Counted from the stretch's first letter, positions 35,375 to 44,705 are shown. The stretch is 64,000 nucleotides of DNA from Methylomonas koyamae (GCF_019669905.1 NZ_AP019777.1:4154001-4218000); one strand, 5' to 3'. The notes: generated from the letters alone by a model not told the origin. Numbers and translations are program-made.

Positions 35375-36289
35375 ATGAATCTGCGAGACCTGCACTATTT
35401 GATTGCCGTGGCCGATTTGCGCAGTTTCGTGCAGGCGGCCGACCGTTGCTGCATCAGCCAGCCGACGCTGAGCACCCAAATCAAGAAACTGGAGGACGAG
35501 CTGGGGATTCAGTTATTCGAGCGCACCAATAAAAAGGTGCTGCCCACCGAATTGGGCGAGCAAATCATCGCCTCGGCCAGGCGGATTCTGAAAGAACAGC
35601 AGATAATCAAGGAGCTGGCCGCCGCCGCGCAGGACCCGTTGGCCGGCAATCTGCGGTTCGGCGCGTTCCCGACCCTGGCCTCCTATCTGTTTCCGCAACT
35701 GGTGCCGCTGATCAAGCAGGCCTTGCCGCGCATCCGCCTGATTCTGGTCGAGGAAAAAACCGAGCAATTGCTGCTGCAACTCAAAAACGGGCAAATGGAT
35801 TGCGCGTTATTGGGGCTACCGGTTTACGAAGATTTTCTGGAAAGCAAGGCGGTGTTCGACGACGAATTTCTGCTGGCGGTCGCCGACGGCCATCCCCTGG
35901 CCGCCAAAACGGTTGTCGAACCACAGGATTTGGACGGCGAACATTTGCTGCTGCTGGACGAGGGCCATTGCCTGCGCGGCCACGCCTTGCAAATCTGCCA
36001 AACCGCGGGCGTCGACGAAGCACAGGACGTACGCGCCACCAGTCTGGAAACGCTCAGGCAAATGGTGCATGCGGGTACCGGCGTGACCTTGATGCCGCGC
36101 ATCGCGGTGCGCCGCGAGCCGGGCATCCGCTATATACCGTTTGCGGCGCCGGTCCCCAGCAGGACGATAGGCTTGGTCTGGCGCAAGACCAGCTCCCGCG
36201 GCGAGTTGATTCGAACACTGAGCGGGCTGGTCGAGCAGGCCTCGAAACATAACCGGGCCGACCGGATTGACGCGACAGGGGCCACCTGA
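35375..36289 (+). CDS. oxyR: Hydrogen-peroxide sensor OxyR
   Basis: A 304-residue LysR-type activator of the peroxide response. The winged HTH occupies 1-60 (AADRCCISQPTLSTQIKKLE). The regulatory domain has the redox cysteines at exactly C199 (EGHCLRGHAL) and C208 (ICQTAG), the numbering of the E. coli protein, so disulfide switching should be conserved. It starts with ATG behind GGAGG. It stands alone, convergent with the fae-like gene and downstream of the DnaA-box-like cluster. Confidence 0.95.
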   Translation: MNLRDLHYLIAVADLRSFVQAADRCCISQPTLSTQIKKLEDELGIQLFERTNKKVLPTELGEQIIASARRILKEQQIIKELAAAAQDPLAGNLRFGAFPTLASYLFPQLVPLIKQALPRIRLILVEEKTEQLLLQLKNGQMDCALLGLPVYEDFLESKAVFDDEFLLAVADGHPLAAKTVVEPQDLDGEHLLLLDEGHCLRGHALQICQTAGVDEAQDVRATSLETLRQMVHAGTGVTLMPRIAVRREPGIRYIPFAAPVPSRTIGLVWRKTSSRGELIRTLSGLVEQASKHNRADRIDATGAT

Positions 36290-36309
36290 CTGCGGCCGGT
36301 GCTAACCGG

Positions 36310-36861
36310 TTACCACTGCGACTCGCCGGTTTCCGGGTCGTACATTTCGTGGAAGATTTTATGGCGGTTGGCAATCAGTTCGTCGATGCTGGGCGAGTTG
36401 CTCATCGCTCTGGAGATCGCCAGTTTCATTGCCTCGTAATTGGTGCGGTACAGGTCTTTGCGGTCCAGGTTCGGGTTGTCGGCGCAGGACGGATCGATCC
36501 AGATCATCGCGATGATGCACAATTCGTTGGCCTGCAACCTTGGAATCACGCCGTCCGCCACGCTATCGATTACCGCGTCGGCCACGGCCGATTGCACCGG
36601 GCCGCCCAACAGGTTGACGTAAGCCGACGACTTGATCGTGACTTTCGGCACCATGATCGTGGCCGGGCGCACTTGCTGGTTGGTGGCGCGAATCGCGAAC
36701 ATCCGGGTATGGCCCGCGGTTTGGCCCATCAGATTGGCGAAGGCGTGGCCGGCCGGACCTTTGACGTCGCCGATCAGGATTTCCGGCATCGCGTCGGTGC
36801 CTTGGCCTTCGCTGGAAAATACGGTGGCTTCGCCGGTTCTAAACCAAAATGAATCTGACAT
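36310..36861 (-). CDS. Formaldehyde-activating enzyme homologue lacking catalytic His
   Basis: A 183-residue member of the Fae family, whose founding enzyme condenses formaldehyde with tetrahydromethanopterin. Conserved segments are ILIGD, AFANLM, RPATIMVPKVTIKS, DSVADGVIP and NYEAMKLAISRAM. Aligning by eye to the TGEA...IIG N-terminal region, the catalytic His17 of classical Fae (A-H-I-D) is A-M-P-E here, with Met25 in its place and a three-residue insertion before it. The C-terminus extends past the usual end. It is therefore probably a Fae2/Fae3-type paralogue with a regulatory or carrier role rather than the main enzyme. It supports a methylotroph host. Confidence 0.88.
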   Translation of the reverse strand: MSDSFWFRTGEATVFSSEGQGTDAMPEILIGDVKGPAGHAFANLMGQTAGHTRMFAIRATNQQVRPATIMVPKVTIKSSAYVNLLGGPVQSAVADAVIDSVADGVIPRLQANELCIIAMIWIDPSCADNPNLDRKDLYRTNYEAMKLAISRAMSNSPSIDELIANRHKIFHEMYDPETGESQW

Positions 36862-36950
36862 GGGAAATCCTCGGAATCAATTAACAGAGCCGGCATTCTA
36901 TGTCTCCGCCATCCCCTCGGCAATAGGCAGCCGGCGCGGGTCGGCCGGCC

Positions 36951-37085
36951 TTACTTGCGCAGGCTATCGCACGACTGGTCGATGCCGTGGGTGTCGATGT
37001 CGCAGACCGACTCCAGCCACATGGCGTTGATGATGCCGAACGCGGCGGCAAAGCCGACGCCTAAAATCCAAGCGAAATACCACAT
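36951..37085 (-). CDS. cydX: Cytochrome bd oxidase small subunit CydX
   Basis: A 44-residue single-pass membrane peptide beginning MWYFAWILGVGFAAAFGI and continuing NAMWLE, the canonical CydX/YbgT signature. CydX stabilises the haem groups of bd-I oxidase. It starts 12 bases after the cydB stop behind GGAG. Its hydrophilic tail (about 20 residues) is longer than in E. coli. Confidence 0.93.
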   Translation of the reverse strand: MWYFAWILGVGFAAAFGIINAMWLESVCDIDTHGIDQSCDSLRK

Positions 37086-37097
37086 GGTTTGTTCTCC

Positions 37098-38237
37098 TTA
37101 GTACAGGGTGTGCGAATCTTTTAATACAGTCTGTTCGGTGACGCTGCCCCAAATCACCCGATAAACGAAACGGGTGTAGAGCAGTACGATAGGCAGAAAC
37201 ACGACGGTAATCCAAAATGCCAACAACAACGTGGTGTGGCTGGAGCTGGCATCCCACAAGGTCAGGCTGGAGCGCGGATCGGTTTTGGAGATCAACAAAA
37301 ACGGAAATAAACCGAAGCCGACCGTCAAACCGATGCCGGCAATACCCAGCGCACTGGCCCAGAACGCCGCCATCCGCGAATCGCCGGCGCCGAGTTTCCA
37401 CGCCAAAAAGATGCCGCCGAAACCGGTTGCCGGCGCCAGCCACATCCAACTGTGGCTTTGAAAATGCTGCAACCAGCCGGCGCCATGGGCGATAACAGCC
37501 TTGTGCATCGGGTTGGACGGCGCATCGGTCGCGGCCATTTGCGTGATTTCCGGCCGCTCTATCGCCAAGAACACCCAGGCGGTAATCACGGCTAACGCGA
37601 CCAGCAATAACGGACCCAGCGCCGCGACGGCAGCCGTCGCCCGTTGGTGGATCGCGCCTTCGCTGCGCCATTTCAGAAACAACGCGCCATGGAACAGGGT
37701 CAACAGCAAGCCGGCGAAACCGCACAACAACGCGAACGGATGGAGCAAGGCAAAGAACGAACCGTCGTAAAACGGCCGCAGGTCTTGGTCCAAATGAAAC
37801 GGCAGGCCCAGCAACAGATTGCCGACCAGCACGCCGAGCAGAATCGGCGGCAGCGTGCCGCCCAGAAACAGGCACCAATCCCAGGCGTTGCGCCAACGTG
37901 GGTCTTCGATCTTGCTGCGGTAATCGAACCCGGCCGGGCGAAAGAACAACGCGAACAATACCAGCAACATAGCCACGTACAAGCCGGAAAACAGCGTGGC
38001 ATACACCGCCGGCCAAATGGCGAACACCGCGCCGCCGAGCAATACCAGCCAGACCTGGTTACCTTCCCAAGTGGCGCCGACGGTATTGATCACCACCCGG
38101 CGTTCGACGTCGGTCTTGCCGATGAACGGCAACAGCGCGCTGACGCCGAAGTCGAAGCCTTCGGTCACGGCAAAGGCAATCGCGACGACGCCGATGAATA
38201 CCCACCAAATCAGACGAATCGTTTCATAATCGAACAT
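37098..38237 (-). CDS. cydB: Cytochrome bd ubiquinol oxidase subunit II
   Basis: A 379-residue multi-pass subunit. The N-terminus (YETIRLIWWVFIGVVAIAF, then TEGFDFGVSALLPF) and the segment GATWEGNQVWLVLLGGA are diagnostic of CydB, and about eight or nine membrane helices can be counted. It partners CydA in quinol oxidation with high oxygen affinity. It follows the periplasmic-protein gene by 15 bases and precedes cydX, so the whole set is one transcript. Confidence 0.96.
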   Translation of the reverse strand: MFDYETIRLIWWVFIGVVAIAFAVTEGFDFGVSALLPFIGKTDVERRVVINTVGATWEGNQVWLVLLGGAVFAIWPAVYATLFSGLYVAMLLVLFALFFRPAGFDYRSKIEDPRWRNAWDWCLFLGGTLPPILLGVLVGNLLLGLPFHLDQDLRPFYDGSFFALLHPFALLCGFAGLLLTLFHGALFLKWRSEGAIHQRATAAVAALGPLLLVALAVITAWVFLAIERPEITQMAATDAPSNPMHKAVIAHGAGWLQHFQSHSWMWLAPATGFGGIFLAWKLGAGDSRMAAFWASALGIAGIGLTVGFGLFPFLLISKTDPRSSLTLWDASSSHTTLLLAFWITVVFLPIVLLYTRFVYRVIWGSVTEQTVLKDSHTLY

Positions 38238-38252
38238 GGTTTACTCCGGAAA

Positions 38253-38765
38253 TTATTGGCGCGGATGGTCGTGGTGCTGGACATGGCCGCCCGGCATGGC
38301 GTGGCGGGCGTGGTCGCTGAGCTGGGCCTCGAAATAGGCATGGATGGCCTCGACCAAGGCCGGATCGGCAGTTTGGTATTCGATTTCGGCGCCGTTCGGC
38401 AATTCGCGGTATTGGTAAGCCACCTGGCCGGTCGCCGCGCTCAAGGCCTGCACGCCGGGCATATCGTCGCCGTGAATCCGGCGCGGACCGGAGAAATCGC
38501 CCCGAGCGAAACCGGCCGCCAAATGGATCAGATGCTGGCGAATCAGACCGATCTGTTCGCCGTCGCCGGCATTTTTCGCCACTACTTGCTGCACGCCGCC
38601 GCTAGCCGATTTGGTGAAGATGTGCAAGGTCTTGTCCAACGCGAACGGCATCACCTGGCTGCCGCGCTGCTGTACTTCATCCAGCCGGGCCGGATCGACC
38701 GGCGGGATGGCTAGCGCGACGTTGGCCACCGCGGCCAGGACTATGATTACTGCAATATTTTTCAC
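38253..38765 (-). CDS. Periplasmic protein inserted between cydA and cydB
   Basis: A 170-residue secreted protein with a clear signal peptide (KNIAVIIVLAAVANVALA). The mature part has conserved-looking HIHGDDMPGV-type and MPFALDKTLHIF segments and ends in a His-rich tail (HARHAMPGGHVQHHDHP), suggesting metal binding. Homologues are sometimes labelled aspartate carbamoyltransferase, which its length and content do not support. Gaps of 10 and 15 bases to cydA and cydB show co-expression. It may help supply or protect haem or metal for the oxidase; this is inference. Confidence 0.8.
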   Translation of the reverse strand: MKNIAVIIVLAAVANVALAIPPVDPARLDEVQQRGSQVMPFALDKTLHIFTKSASGGVQQVVAKNAGDGEQIGLIRQHLIHLAAGFARGDFSGPRRIHGDDMPGVQALSAATGQVAYQYRELPNGAEIEYQTADPALVEAIHAYFEAQLSDHARHAMPGGHVQHHDHPRQ

Positions 38766-38775
38766 CGGATTCTCC

Positions 38776-40335
38776 TTAATGGGCCAGCGCCGCGGATTGT
38801 TCGAAGTGGTAGCGGCCGGTATGCAAACTGCTGGGCCCCAAGCGCACGTACTTCAGCATCAGATACATCTCGATGATTAGTAGTACGGTGTAGAACAAGG
38901 CAAAACCGGCCAGACTGAACCAGAGCTGCTCGCTGCTGAGGCTGGATACGCTCATGTGGGTCGGCAATACGCCGGAGATGGTCCAGGGTTGGCGGCCGTA
39001 TTCGGCGACGAACCAACCGGTTTCGGCGGCGATCCACGGCAACGGAATGCACCATACCGCCATCCGCATCAGCCAGCGTTTCTGGTCGGCGACGCGGGTG
39101 GCGCAGTAGTAAAACGACATCGCGAAGACGAACAGCATCGTGAAACCGCAGGCGACCATGATCCGGAAGGTCCAGAATAGCGGCGCCACATGGGGAATCG
39201 TGTCGTTGGCGGCTTTGGCGATCATCGCGGCGTCGGCATCGACCACCTTATCGGTGTATTTCTTCAACAACAGGCCGTAACCCAAATCGGCCTTATGCGC
39301 TTCGAACCCCGGTTTCGCGCTCAAGTCGCCGGCGCGCAGTTTCTGCAGCTCGCCATAGGCCACCATACCGCTTTCGATGCGCTGGGCGCTCTCCTTACGC
39401 AAATCCTTCAAGCCCTTGACGTCTTCGTCTATCGAGCGGGTCGCGATCAAGCCCAGCACGTACGGAATCTTGATGGCAAAATCGGTGCGTTCGTTTTGCT
39501 GGTCCGGGAAACCGAACACGGTAAAACTGGCCGGCGCCGGATGGGTTTCCCATTCCGATTCGATGGCCGCCAATTTGATTTTTTGGGTTTCGCCGGAGGT
39601 ATAGCCGCTTTCGTCGCCGAGCACGATCACCGACAGCACCGAGGCCAGACCGAAGGCCGAGGCAATCGAAAACGAACGGCGGGCGAAACCGATGTCGCGT
39701 TTGTTCAACAAATACCAAGAGCTGATGCCCAACACGAACATCGAACCGGTGACATAACCGGCGGCGACGGTGTGCACGAACTTGACCTGCGCCACCGGGT
39801 TGAAAAACACGTCGGCGAAACTGGCCATCTCCATGCGTAAGGTTTCGTAATTGAACTCGGCGCCGACCGGATGCTGCATCCAGCCGTTGGCGATCAGAAT
39901 CCACAGCGCCGACAGGCTGGTGCCGACCGCCAGCAGCCAAGTTACGAGCAAATGTTGCACCTTGGTCAGGCGATCCCAACCGAAGAAGAACAAGCCGACG
40001 AAGGTCGATTCCAGAAAGAACGCCATCCAGCCTTCCGCAGCCAACAACGGCCCGAAAATGTCGCCGACGTAGTGCGAGTAATAGGCCCAGTTGGTACCGA
40101 ATTGAAATTCCAGCGTCAGGCCGGTGGTCACCCCCATCGCAAAATTGATGCCGAATAGCTTGCCCCAGTATTTGACCATGTCCTTATAAACTTCTTTACC
40201 GGTCATCACGTAGACCGATTCCATGATGCCGAGAAGAAAGGTCATGCCCAAGGTCAACGGCACGAACAGAAAGTGGTACAGCGCGGTCAGTCCGAACTGC
40301 ATCCGGGAGAGCATGACAATATCGTCACCGAACAT
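38776..40335 (-). CDS. cydA: Cytochrome bd ubiquinol oxidase subunit I
   Basis: A 519-residue haem-bearing subunit. LSRMQFGLTALYHFLFVPLT holds the haem b595 ligand His, KFVHTVAAGYVTGSMFVLG the b558 ligand region, and GWFVAEYGRQPWTISGVLPT is the typical C-terminal signature. The quinol-binding Q loop after residue 240 is of moderate length. Its start overlaps cydP by 11 bases, tying the small subunit to it. The complex is a high-affinity terminal oxidase, useful to a methanotroph at low oxygen. Confidence 0.97.
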   Translation of the reverse strand: MFGDDIVMLSRMQFGLTALYHFLFVPLTLGMTFLLGIMESVYVMTGKEVYKDMVKYWGKLFGINFAMGVTTGLTLEFQFGTNWAYYSHYVGDIFGPLLAAEGWMAFFLESTFVGLFFFGWDRLTKVQHLLVTWLLAVGTSLSALWILIANGWMQHPVGAEFNYETLRMEMASFADVFFNPVAQVKFVHTVAAGYVTGSMFVLGISSWYLLNKRDIGFARRSFSIASAFGLASVLSVIVLGDESGYTSGETQKIKLAAIESEWETHPAPASFTVFGFPDQQNERTDFAIKIPYVLGLIATRSIDEDVKGLKDLRKESAQRIESGMVAYGELQKLRAGDLSAKPGFEAHKADLGYGLLLKKYTDKVVDADAAMIAKAANDTIPHVAPLFWTFRIMVACGFTMLFVFAMSFYYCATRVADQKRWLMRMAVWCIPLPWIAAETGWFVAEYGRQPWTISGVLPTHMSVSSLSSEQLWFSLAGFALFYTVLLIIEMYLMLKYVRLGPSSLHTGRYHFEQSAALAH

Positions 40336-40549
40336 GGTCGGACTCCTTTATGGGTTGTGAAGAAAAATTGTGCGCCGCCGGCAAGGCAAAATGGGCGGCG
40401 ATATCGGGTTTGCCGGCCGGACGCTCCTGCCAGCGGAAAATCAAAAACCACAAGCCGAACAGCAATAACACTTTCAGCAGCAGCGCGGCGCCGATCTCCC
40501 AGCGCAAACGTTGCGCCGGCGCCAAATTCGGCGGCTTAGTTGAATGCAT
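40325..40549 (-). CDS. cydP: Cytochrome oxidase small subunit CydP
   Basis: A 74-residue protein with one membrane helix (IGAALLLKVLLLFGLWFLIF) preceded by a basic RLRWE segment, the form of the CydP family found upstream of cydA in many beta- and gammaproteobacteria. It overlaps the cydA start by 11 bases. Its role is inferred to be in bd oxidase assembly or stability. Confidence 0.82.
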   Translation of the reverse strand: MHSTKPPNLAPAQRLRWEIGAALLLKVLLLFGLWFLIFRWQERPAGKPDIAAHFALPAAHNFSSQPIKESDHVR

Positions 40550-40565
40550 AATCCCTCCGCGGGCC

Positions 40566-40985
40566 TTAGGCCTCGTCTGTCGGTTTGCGGATGATCCGGG
40601 TGGCGAGCGCCAGCAACAGTACGCCGCCGGACACCAACAAGATCCCCATATCGGCCTGGTGGTGGGCCTGAATGTCGGCGATCAGCAGTCGCGCCAGCGC
40701 GGTAATCGCGATGTAAATCAGACAGCGCACCGGCATCAGATTGGTCTTGAAGTAAATGCCGACCATCGCCCCCAATTCCAGGTAAATGAACAGCAGCAAG
40801 ATGTCGCCGATTGTGGCGTGGCCTTGCAGCATCATGCCGGCATAGGCCACGACCGCAGACCAGACGATACTGGCGCCGATCACGAACAGCGCCAGATAAT
40901 GGAAAGCCTCGATCAGCAGATTGCCTAACATATCAGCTCTGGCCTTACTGCGCCGGTGCCAGGCTTCGAATTGGCGCGGGTCCAT
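40566..40985 (-). CDS. PsiE-family membrane protein
   Basis: A 139-residue protein with four predicted helices: LIEAFHYLALFVIGASIVW, IGDILLLFIYLELGAMVG, VRCLIYIAITALARLLI and GILLVSGGVLLLALA. The middle motif and length match the phosphate-starvation-inducible PsiE family. It is the first gene of the cyd operon, 16 bases before cydP. Function is unknown; its link to bd oxidase here is by position only. I see no FNR or ArcA site upstream. Confidence 0.82.
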   Translation of the reverse strand: MDPRQFEAWHRRSKARADMLGNLLIEAFHYLALFVIGASIVWSAVVAYAGMMLQGHATIGDILLLFIYLELGAMVGIYFKTNLMPVRCLIYIAITALARLLIADIQAHHQADMGILLVSGGVLLLALATRIIRKPTDEA

Positions 40986-41090
40986 TACCGCCGCCTCGGC
41001 GCAGCAAGCGGTATCCGGTTGGCAGCGACAACCTTGCCGCCGCTGCCTAGCCGTAACGTTACGCTAGCCATATCGCCTGCGTCTTACCGC

Positions 41091-42977
41091 TTAACCGACC
41101 AGAAAATCCCGCATCATGCCCATATCCTCGTGTTCCAGGTTATGGCAGTGGTACATGAACAGGCCTTTAAAGTCCTGGAACGGCTTGATGATGCGCACCC
41201 GCTCGCCGGGCATGACCAGAACGGTATCCTTCCAGCCGCCTTCGATGAAACCGTCTTTGACCGTGGCGTAACCGTCGCCCTCGCCCATGCCGAAGGTACG
41301 GCTCAGGATTTGGAAATATTGGCCGTGCAAATGGATCGGGTGCGCCATCGACATCATCATGCCCATGTTGCCGCCCCTGCCCATACCACCCATGCCGCCC
41401 ATTTGATGATCGCTACCTTTACCTTCGCCGCCATGGTCCATGCCGCGCATCATACCCATTTTGTGGCCGCCCTCGTCCTGGCCGCCGCCGTAGTTCATGC
41501 CGCCCATGCCCATACCCATGCCGCCCATGCGCCGGCCGCCGGATTCTTCCCGGTTACCTTGGCGCATGCCTTGGGCCTTGCCGGCATCGCTGCCGTGTTC
41601 GCCGCCGGCTTTGTCGCCATGGCCGCCGCTGCCGCCATGGGCGTGGAAAATTTCCATCAGTTGCACGGTATTGAACGGAATCCGTTCGCCGGGCAGGATG
41701 TCGTTATAAGCATAGGGCCGGCCATTCAACACCATCCGCATCGGCCCTTCGGAGATGCCGATCGGCACCGGTTTATCGGGATTGGCGGTATCGTGCAGCG
41801 TGTAACGTTTGATTTGCGCCAAACTATCCGGCAGTTTCGGGCTATCGCCGACCTGGCGCGCCACTTTGATTGTAAAAATCGGGTAATCGCTGCCCATCGG
41901 CAAGGCACTGGCGTGCATGCCCATGCCGCGGCCGGCACCGTGTTCGCCGCCGCCCATACCGCCCATCATCCGCTCGGCCATTTTCGGCAACGCGCCGGAA
42001 AAAGAACGGCTGCGCAATACCAACTGTGAGCCGACCTTACGTCCGCTGAAATCCGCCCAAATATCCAAACGTTCGCCGGGGGCCAGCATCACGTAAGGTT
42101 TGTTGACGGGCACTTCCAACAAGCCGCCATCGGTACCGATGACGGTCAGCGGGGTATTGTCGTCCCAGGCCAGCTTGTAAATGCGCGCCGTTGAGCCGTT
42201 GAGGACGCGGAAACGGTAAGCCCGACTGGCAACGTCGAGCTGAAAATCGGCACGGCCGTTGACCAGGATGCGGTCGCCGTAAAACCCCATCATCCGGTCG
42301 TGCATGCCGTGCACGTATTGCAATTGGTTGTTGGCATCGAAGCGGCGGTCTTGAATCACGATAGGCACTTCGTATTCGCCGCTCGGCAGCTCCAGACGGC
42401 GTTCCTCGGCATCGTTGACCAGTATCGCCCCGGCCAAACCGTGGTAAACCTGCCTGGCGGTCGTGTTATGCGGATGCGGGTGGTAGATGTTCATGCTGGC
42501 CCGATTCAGCATCTCGAATTCGTAGACGAAAGTCTGGCCTTTGTCGATTGCATATAGCGGATGGCCGTCCATTTCCGCCGGCACGTGCAAGCCGTGCCAA
42601 TGGGTGATGGTGGCTTCGTCGAGCTGGTTGTGCAGGTTGATGCGGATTTTCTGGCCCTTTTCGAAACGCATCACCGGCCCCAGGTAAGAACCCGGAATTT
42701 CGGCCAGCGTATTGGCCGGGCCTTTCACCAGTTTGGCGAAGTAGCGTTGCACCCGGGTAACTTGGCCAGGCAGAATCGCCACCTCCGACGGCCGGCAGAA
42801 CAGATCCAGCTCGACATCCGGATGAAAACTGGCCGAGGCTTTGAAAGGCGCCATTTTCGGCATGTCGCCCATGTTTTCCATCGCCTGTAACCAGCCCGGC
42901 ATACTGGCGTACGCCAACAAGCCAACCCCGCTTTGGGCAAAAAACTGCCGGCGCGATTTACTGAAATGATTAGACAT
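41091..42977 (-). CDS. Multicopper oxidase (CopA/CueO-like), Tat-exported
   Basis: A 628-residue periplasmic oxidase. The N-terminus has a twin-arginine signal (KSRRQFFAQSG). Copper-binding motifs in order are THWHGLHV, YHPHPHN, HPIHLHGQYF and YHCHNLEHEDMGMM, giving the T1 and trinuclear sites. A roughly 100-residue Met/His/Gly-rich insertion lies between the second and third cupredoxin parts, like the copper-sensing flap of CueO. It likely oxidises Cu(I), relevant to a copper-dependent methanotroph. It lies 83 bases downstream of tauE-like gene and may share its transcript. Confidence 0.93.
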   Translation of the reverse strand: MSNHFSKSRRQFFAQSGVGLLAYASMPGWLQAMENMGDMPKMAPFKASASFHPDVELDLFCRPSEVAILPGQVTRVQRYFAKLVKGPANTLAEIPGSYLGPVMRFEKGQKIRINLHNQLDEATITHWHGLHVPAEMDGHPLYAIDKGQTFVYEFEMLNRASMNIYHPHPHNTTARQVYHGLAGAILVNDAEERRLELPSGEYEVPIVIQDRRFDANNQLQYVHGMHDRMMGFYGDRILVNGRADFQLDVASRAYRFRVLNGSTARIYKLAWDDNTPLTVIGTDGGLLEVPVNKPYVMLAPGERLDIWADFSGRKVGSQLVLRSRSFSGALPKMAERMMGGMGGGEHGAGRGMGMHASALPMGSDYPIFTIKVARQVGDSPKLPDSLAQIKRYTLHDTANPDKPVPIGISEGPMRMVLNGRPYAYNDILPGERIPFNTVQLMEIFHAHGGSGGHGDKAGGEHGSDAGKAQGMRQGNREESGGRRMGGMGMGMGGMNYGGGQDEGGHKMGMMRGMDHGGEGKGSDHQMGGMGGMGRGGNMGMMMSMAHPIHLHGQYFQILSRTFGMGEGDGYATVKDGFIEGGWKDTVLVMPGERVRIIKPFQDFKGLFMYHCHNLEHEDMGMMRDFLVG

Positions 42978-43060
42978 ATCCCCTCCTCGAACGGTTTTTA
43001 TAGTTATGCGCCACCTTTGGGCAGGTAGCGGTTACGGAATAAACGATCCGCTATATTAGG

Positions 43061-44005
43061 TTAGACTAATTTTCGATTATGTTTGGCGTCGGCCAACCCC
43101 AACGGCTCCAGCGCTGCGCCGCCACGATGGATGCGCCGGCCTATCCATGCCAATAGCATGGCCGCGGCCAACCCGCCCCAGACCCGCTTTTCGCCGACAA
43201 TAGCCTCCGGTTGCACAGCGGTTAGCGCAGACCGCACCTCACCGTTCAACGCCTGCGACAGCACGTAAACCGCCACCAACACGACGAACCAGCCGAAGCC
43301 GCGGCGCAATAAGGCCGCGCTGAGAAAATTCGACAGCCAGGCGCCCAAACCGCTACCGGCCACCGCGCCGACCATCACTACGGCCGTCAACGGCAAATCC
43401 AGTTCGGCGTGGTTGATATAACCGCTGAAGCCGGCCACGGCATTCATTACGATCACCAGCAACGAGGTTCCGATCGCCGCCGGCATCGGCAGGCCGACCC
43501 AAAGCGTCAGGGCCGGCACGATCAAAAAGCCGCCGCCGACGCCGACCAAACCGGTCAAGCCGCCGACCAGGGCGCCGTCGAACAGCAGCCGCAATACCGG
43601 CGTCCGCAACGGGCACATCGGTAACGGCTGCCGGCCCTGTGCCGGCTCCGCCGCCGCCTTCTTGAACATCATCGCCAAACCGGTTACCAACGTGACCAGG
43701 CCGAACAACAGCATCAACCAGTCGCCGGAAATATGGCCGGCCAGGCGGCCGCCGCCGAATGCGCCGCCCATACCGGCAATGCCGAATACGACGGCGCTTT
43801 TCCAGCAGACGTGGCCGCGCCGGGCATGCGGAATCAGCGCCATCAGGCTGGAGACGCCGACCACGACGAAAGACGTCGCAATGGCGGTCTTTGGCGCCAC
43901 ATTCAACACGTACACCAGCATCGGCACGGTCAGAATCGAGCCGCCGCCGCCCAGCAAGCCGAGCAGCAAGCCGATTCCAACCGCCAAACCCAGAGCGGTC
44001 AACAT
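43061..44005 (-). CDS. TauE/SafE-family sulfur anion exporter
   Basis: A 314-residue membrane protein with about eight helices. Two GGG-containing family repeats are seen (LLGLLGGGGSILTVPMLVY and LTGLVGVGGGFLIVPALTL). The family exports sulfite, sulfoacetate or related anions. It starts ten bases after the persulfide dioxygenase gene, whose product is sulfite, giving a natural substrate. Sigma-54-driven expression is suggested by the promoter at 44752-44767. Confidence 0.92.
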   Translation of the reverse strand: MLTALGLAVGIGLLLGLLGGGGSILTVPMLVYVLNVAPKTAIATSFVVVGVSSLMALIPHARRGHVCWKSAVVFGIAGMGGAFGGGRLAGHISGDWLMLLFGLVTLVTGLAMMFKKAAAEPAQGRQPLPMCPLRTPVLRLLFDGALVGGLTGLVGVGGGFLIVPALTLWVGLPMPAAIGTSLLVIVMNAVAGFSGYINHAELDLPLTAVVMVGAVAGSGLGAWLSNFLSAALLRRGFGWFVVLVAVYVLSQALNGEVRSALTAVQPEAIVGEKRVWGGLAAAMLLAWIGRRIHRGGAALEPLGLADAKHNRKLV

Positions 44006-44015
44006 CTCGCCGCTC

Positions 44016-44705
44016 CTAACTCAACGAACCGCACGACTGGTTGGCCGGCAAGGCCTGGTCGATGAATTTCGGATAGGCCAGTTTCAGCTCGCTCATGATG
44101 GCGATGAATTCGTCGCGGGTCTTGCCGCCGCCCAAGCGCGGATTTTTCGCCATTTCCTGTTTGATCGTCGACACGGTGTTGCCGTGGTAATCGTGGCCGG
44201 GATAGACCAGAGTATCGGGCGGCAGCGTAAACAGTTTGCCGGTAATGCTGTCGTAGAGCTGGCCGGCATCGCCCTGTTGGAAATCGGTACGGCCGCTGCC
44301 GCCGATCAGCAAGGCATCGCCGGTAAATACTCGGTCGGCCATCACGTAACTGACGCAGCCGTTGGTATGGCCGGGCGTATGCCGTACTTGCAGTTGCAGA
44401 TCGCCGACCTGCAACGGCACGCCGTCGGTGACCAGCAAGTCGGCGCACATCGCGCCGGCGTCGCGGTGCACCACACTTTTACTGCCGACTTTTTCCCGCA
44501 GCAGGCCGGAACCGGTGATGTGGTCGGCGTGGACGTGGGTTTCCAAGGTATAAACCAGCTGCAAATCCAAGCTTTGCAACAGATCCAGGTACAGCGGCAA
44601 TTCCGATGCCACCGGATCGATCAGGCAGGCGCGGCGGGTGCGCTCGCAGCCGAGAAAATAGCTGTAGGTGGAGGTTTCGGTTTCGAAGAGTTGTCTGAAA
44701 ATCAT
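44016..44705 (-). CDS. Persulfide dioxygenase (ETHE1-like)
   Basis: A 229-residue metallo-beta-lactamase-fold enzyme that oxidises glutathione persulfide to sulfite. Iron ligands are in THVHADH, HTPGHT and FTGDALLIGG, and GRTDFQQGD and YPGHDYHG are the family signatures of bacterial ETHE1/PDO proteins. It leads an operon with a sulfite-type exporter. The divergent regulator gene and the sigma-54 promoter in between complete a sulfane-sulfur response system. A general glyoxalase II is excluded by the FQQGD motif. Confidence 0.93.
   Translation of the reverse strand: MIFRQLFETETSTYSYFLGCERTRRACLIDPVASELPLYLDLLQSLDLQLVYTLETHVHADHITGSGLLREKVGSKSVVHRDAGAMCADLLVTDGVPLQVGDLQLQVRHTPGHTNGCVSYVMADRVFTGDALLIGGSGRTDFQQGDAGQLYDSITGKLFTLPPDTLVYPGHDYHGNTVSTIKQEMAKNPRLGGGKTRDEFIAIMSELKLAYPKFIDQALPANQSCGSLS

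Noticed and set aside
38253..38765. Aspartate carbamoyltransferase
   Set aside because: Only 170 residues, with a signal peptide and no carbamoyl-phosphate motif.
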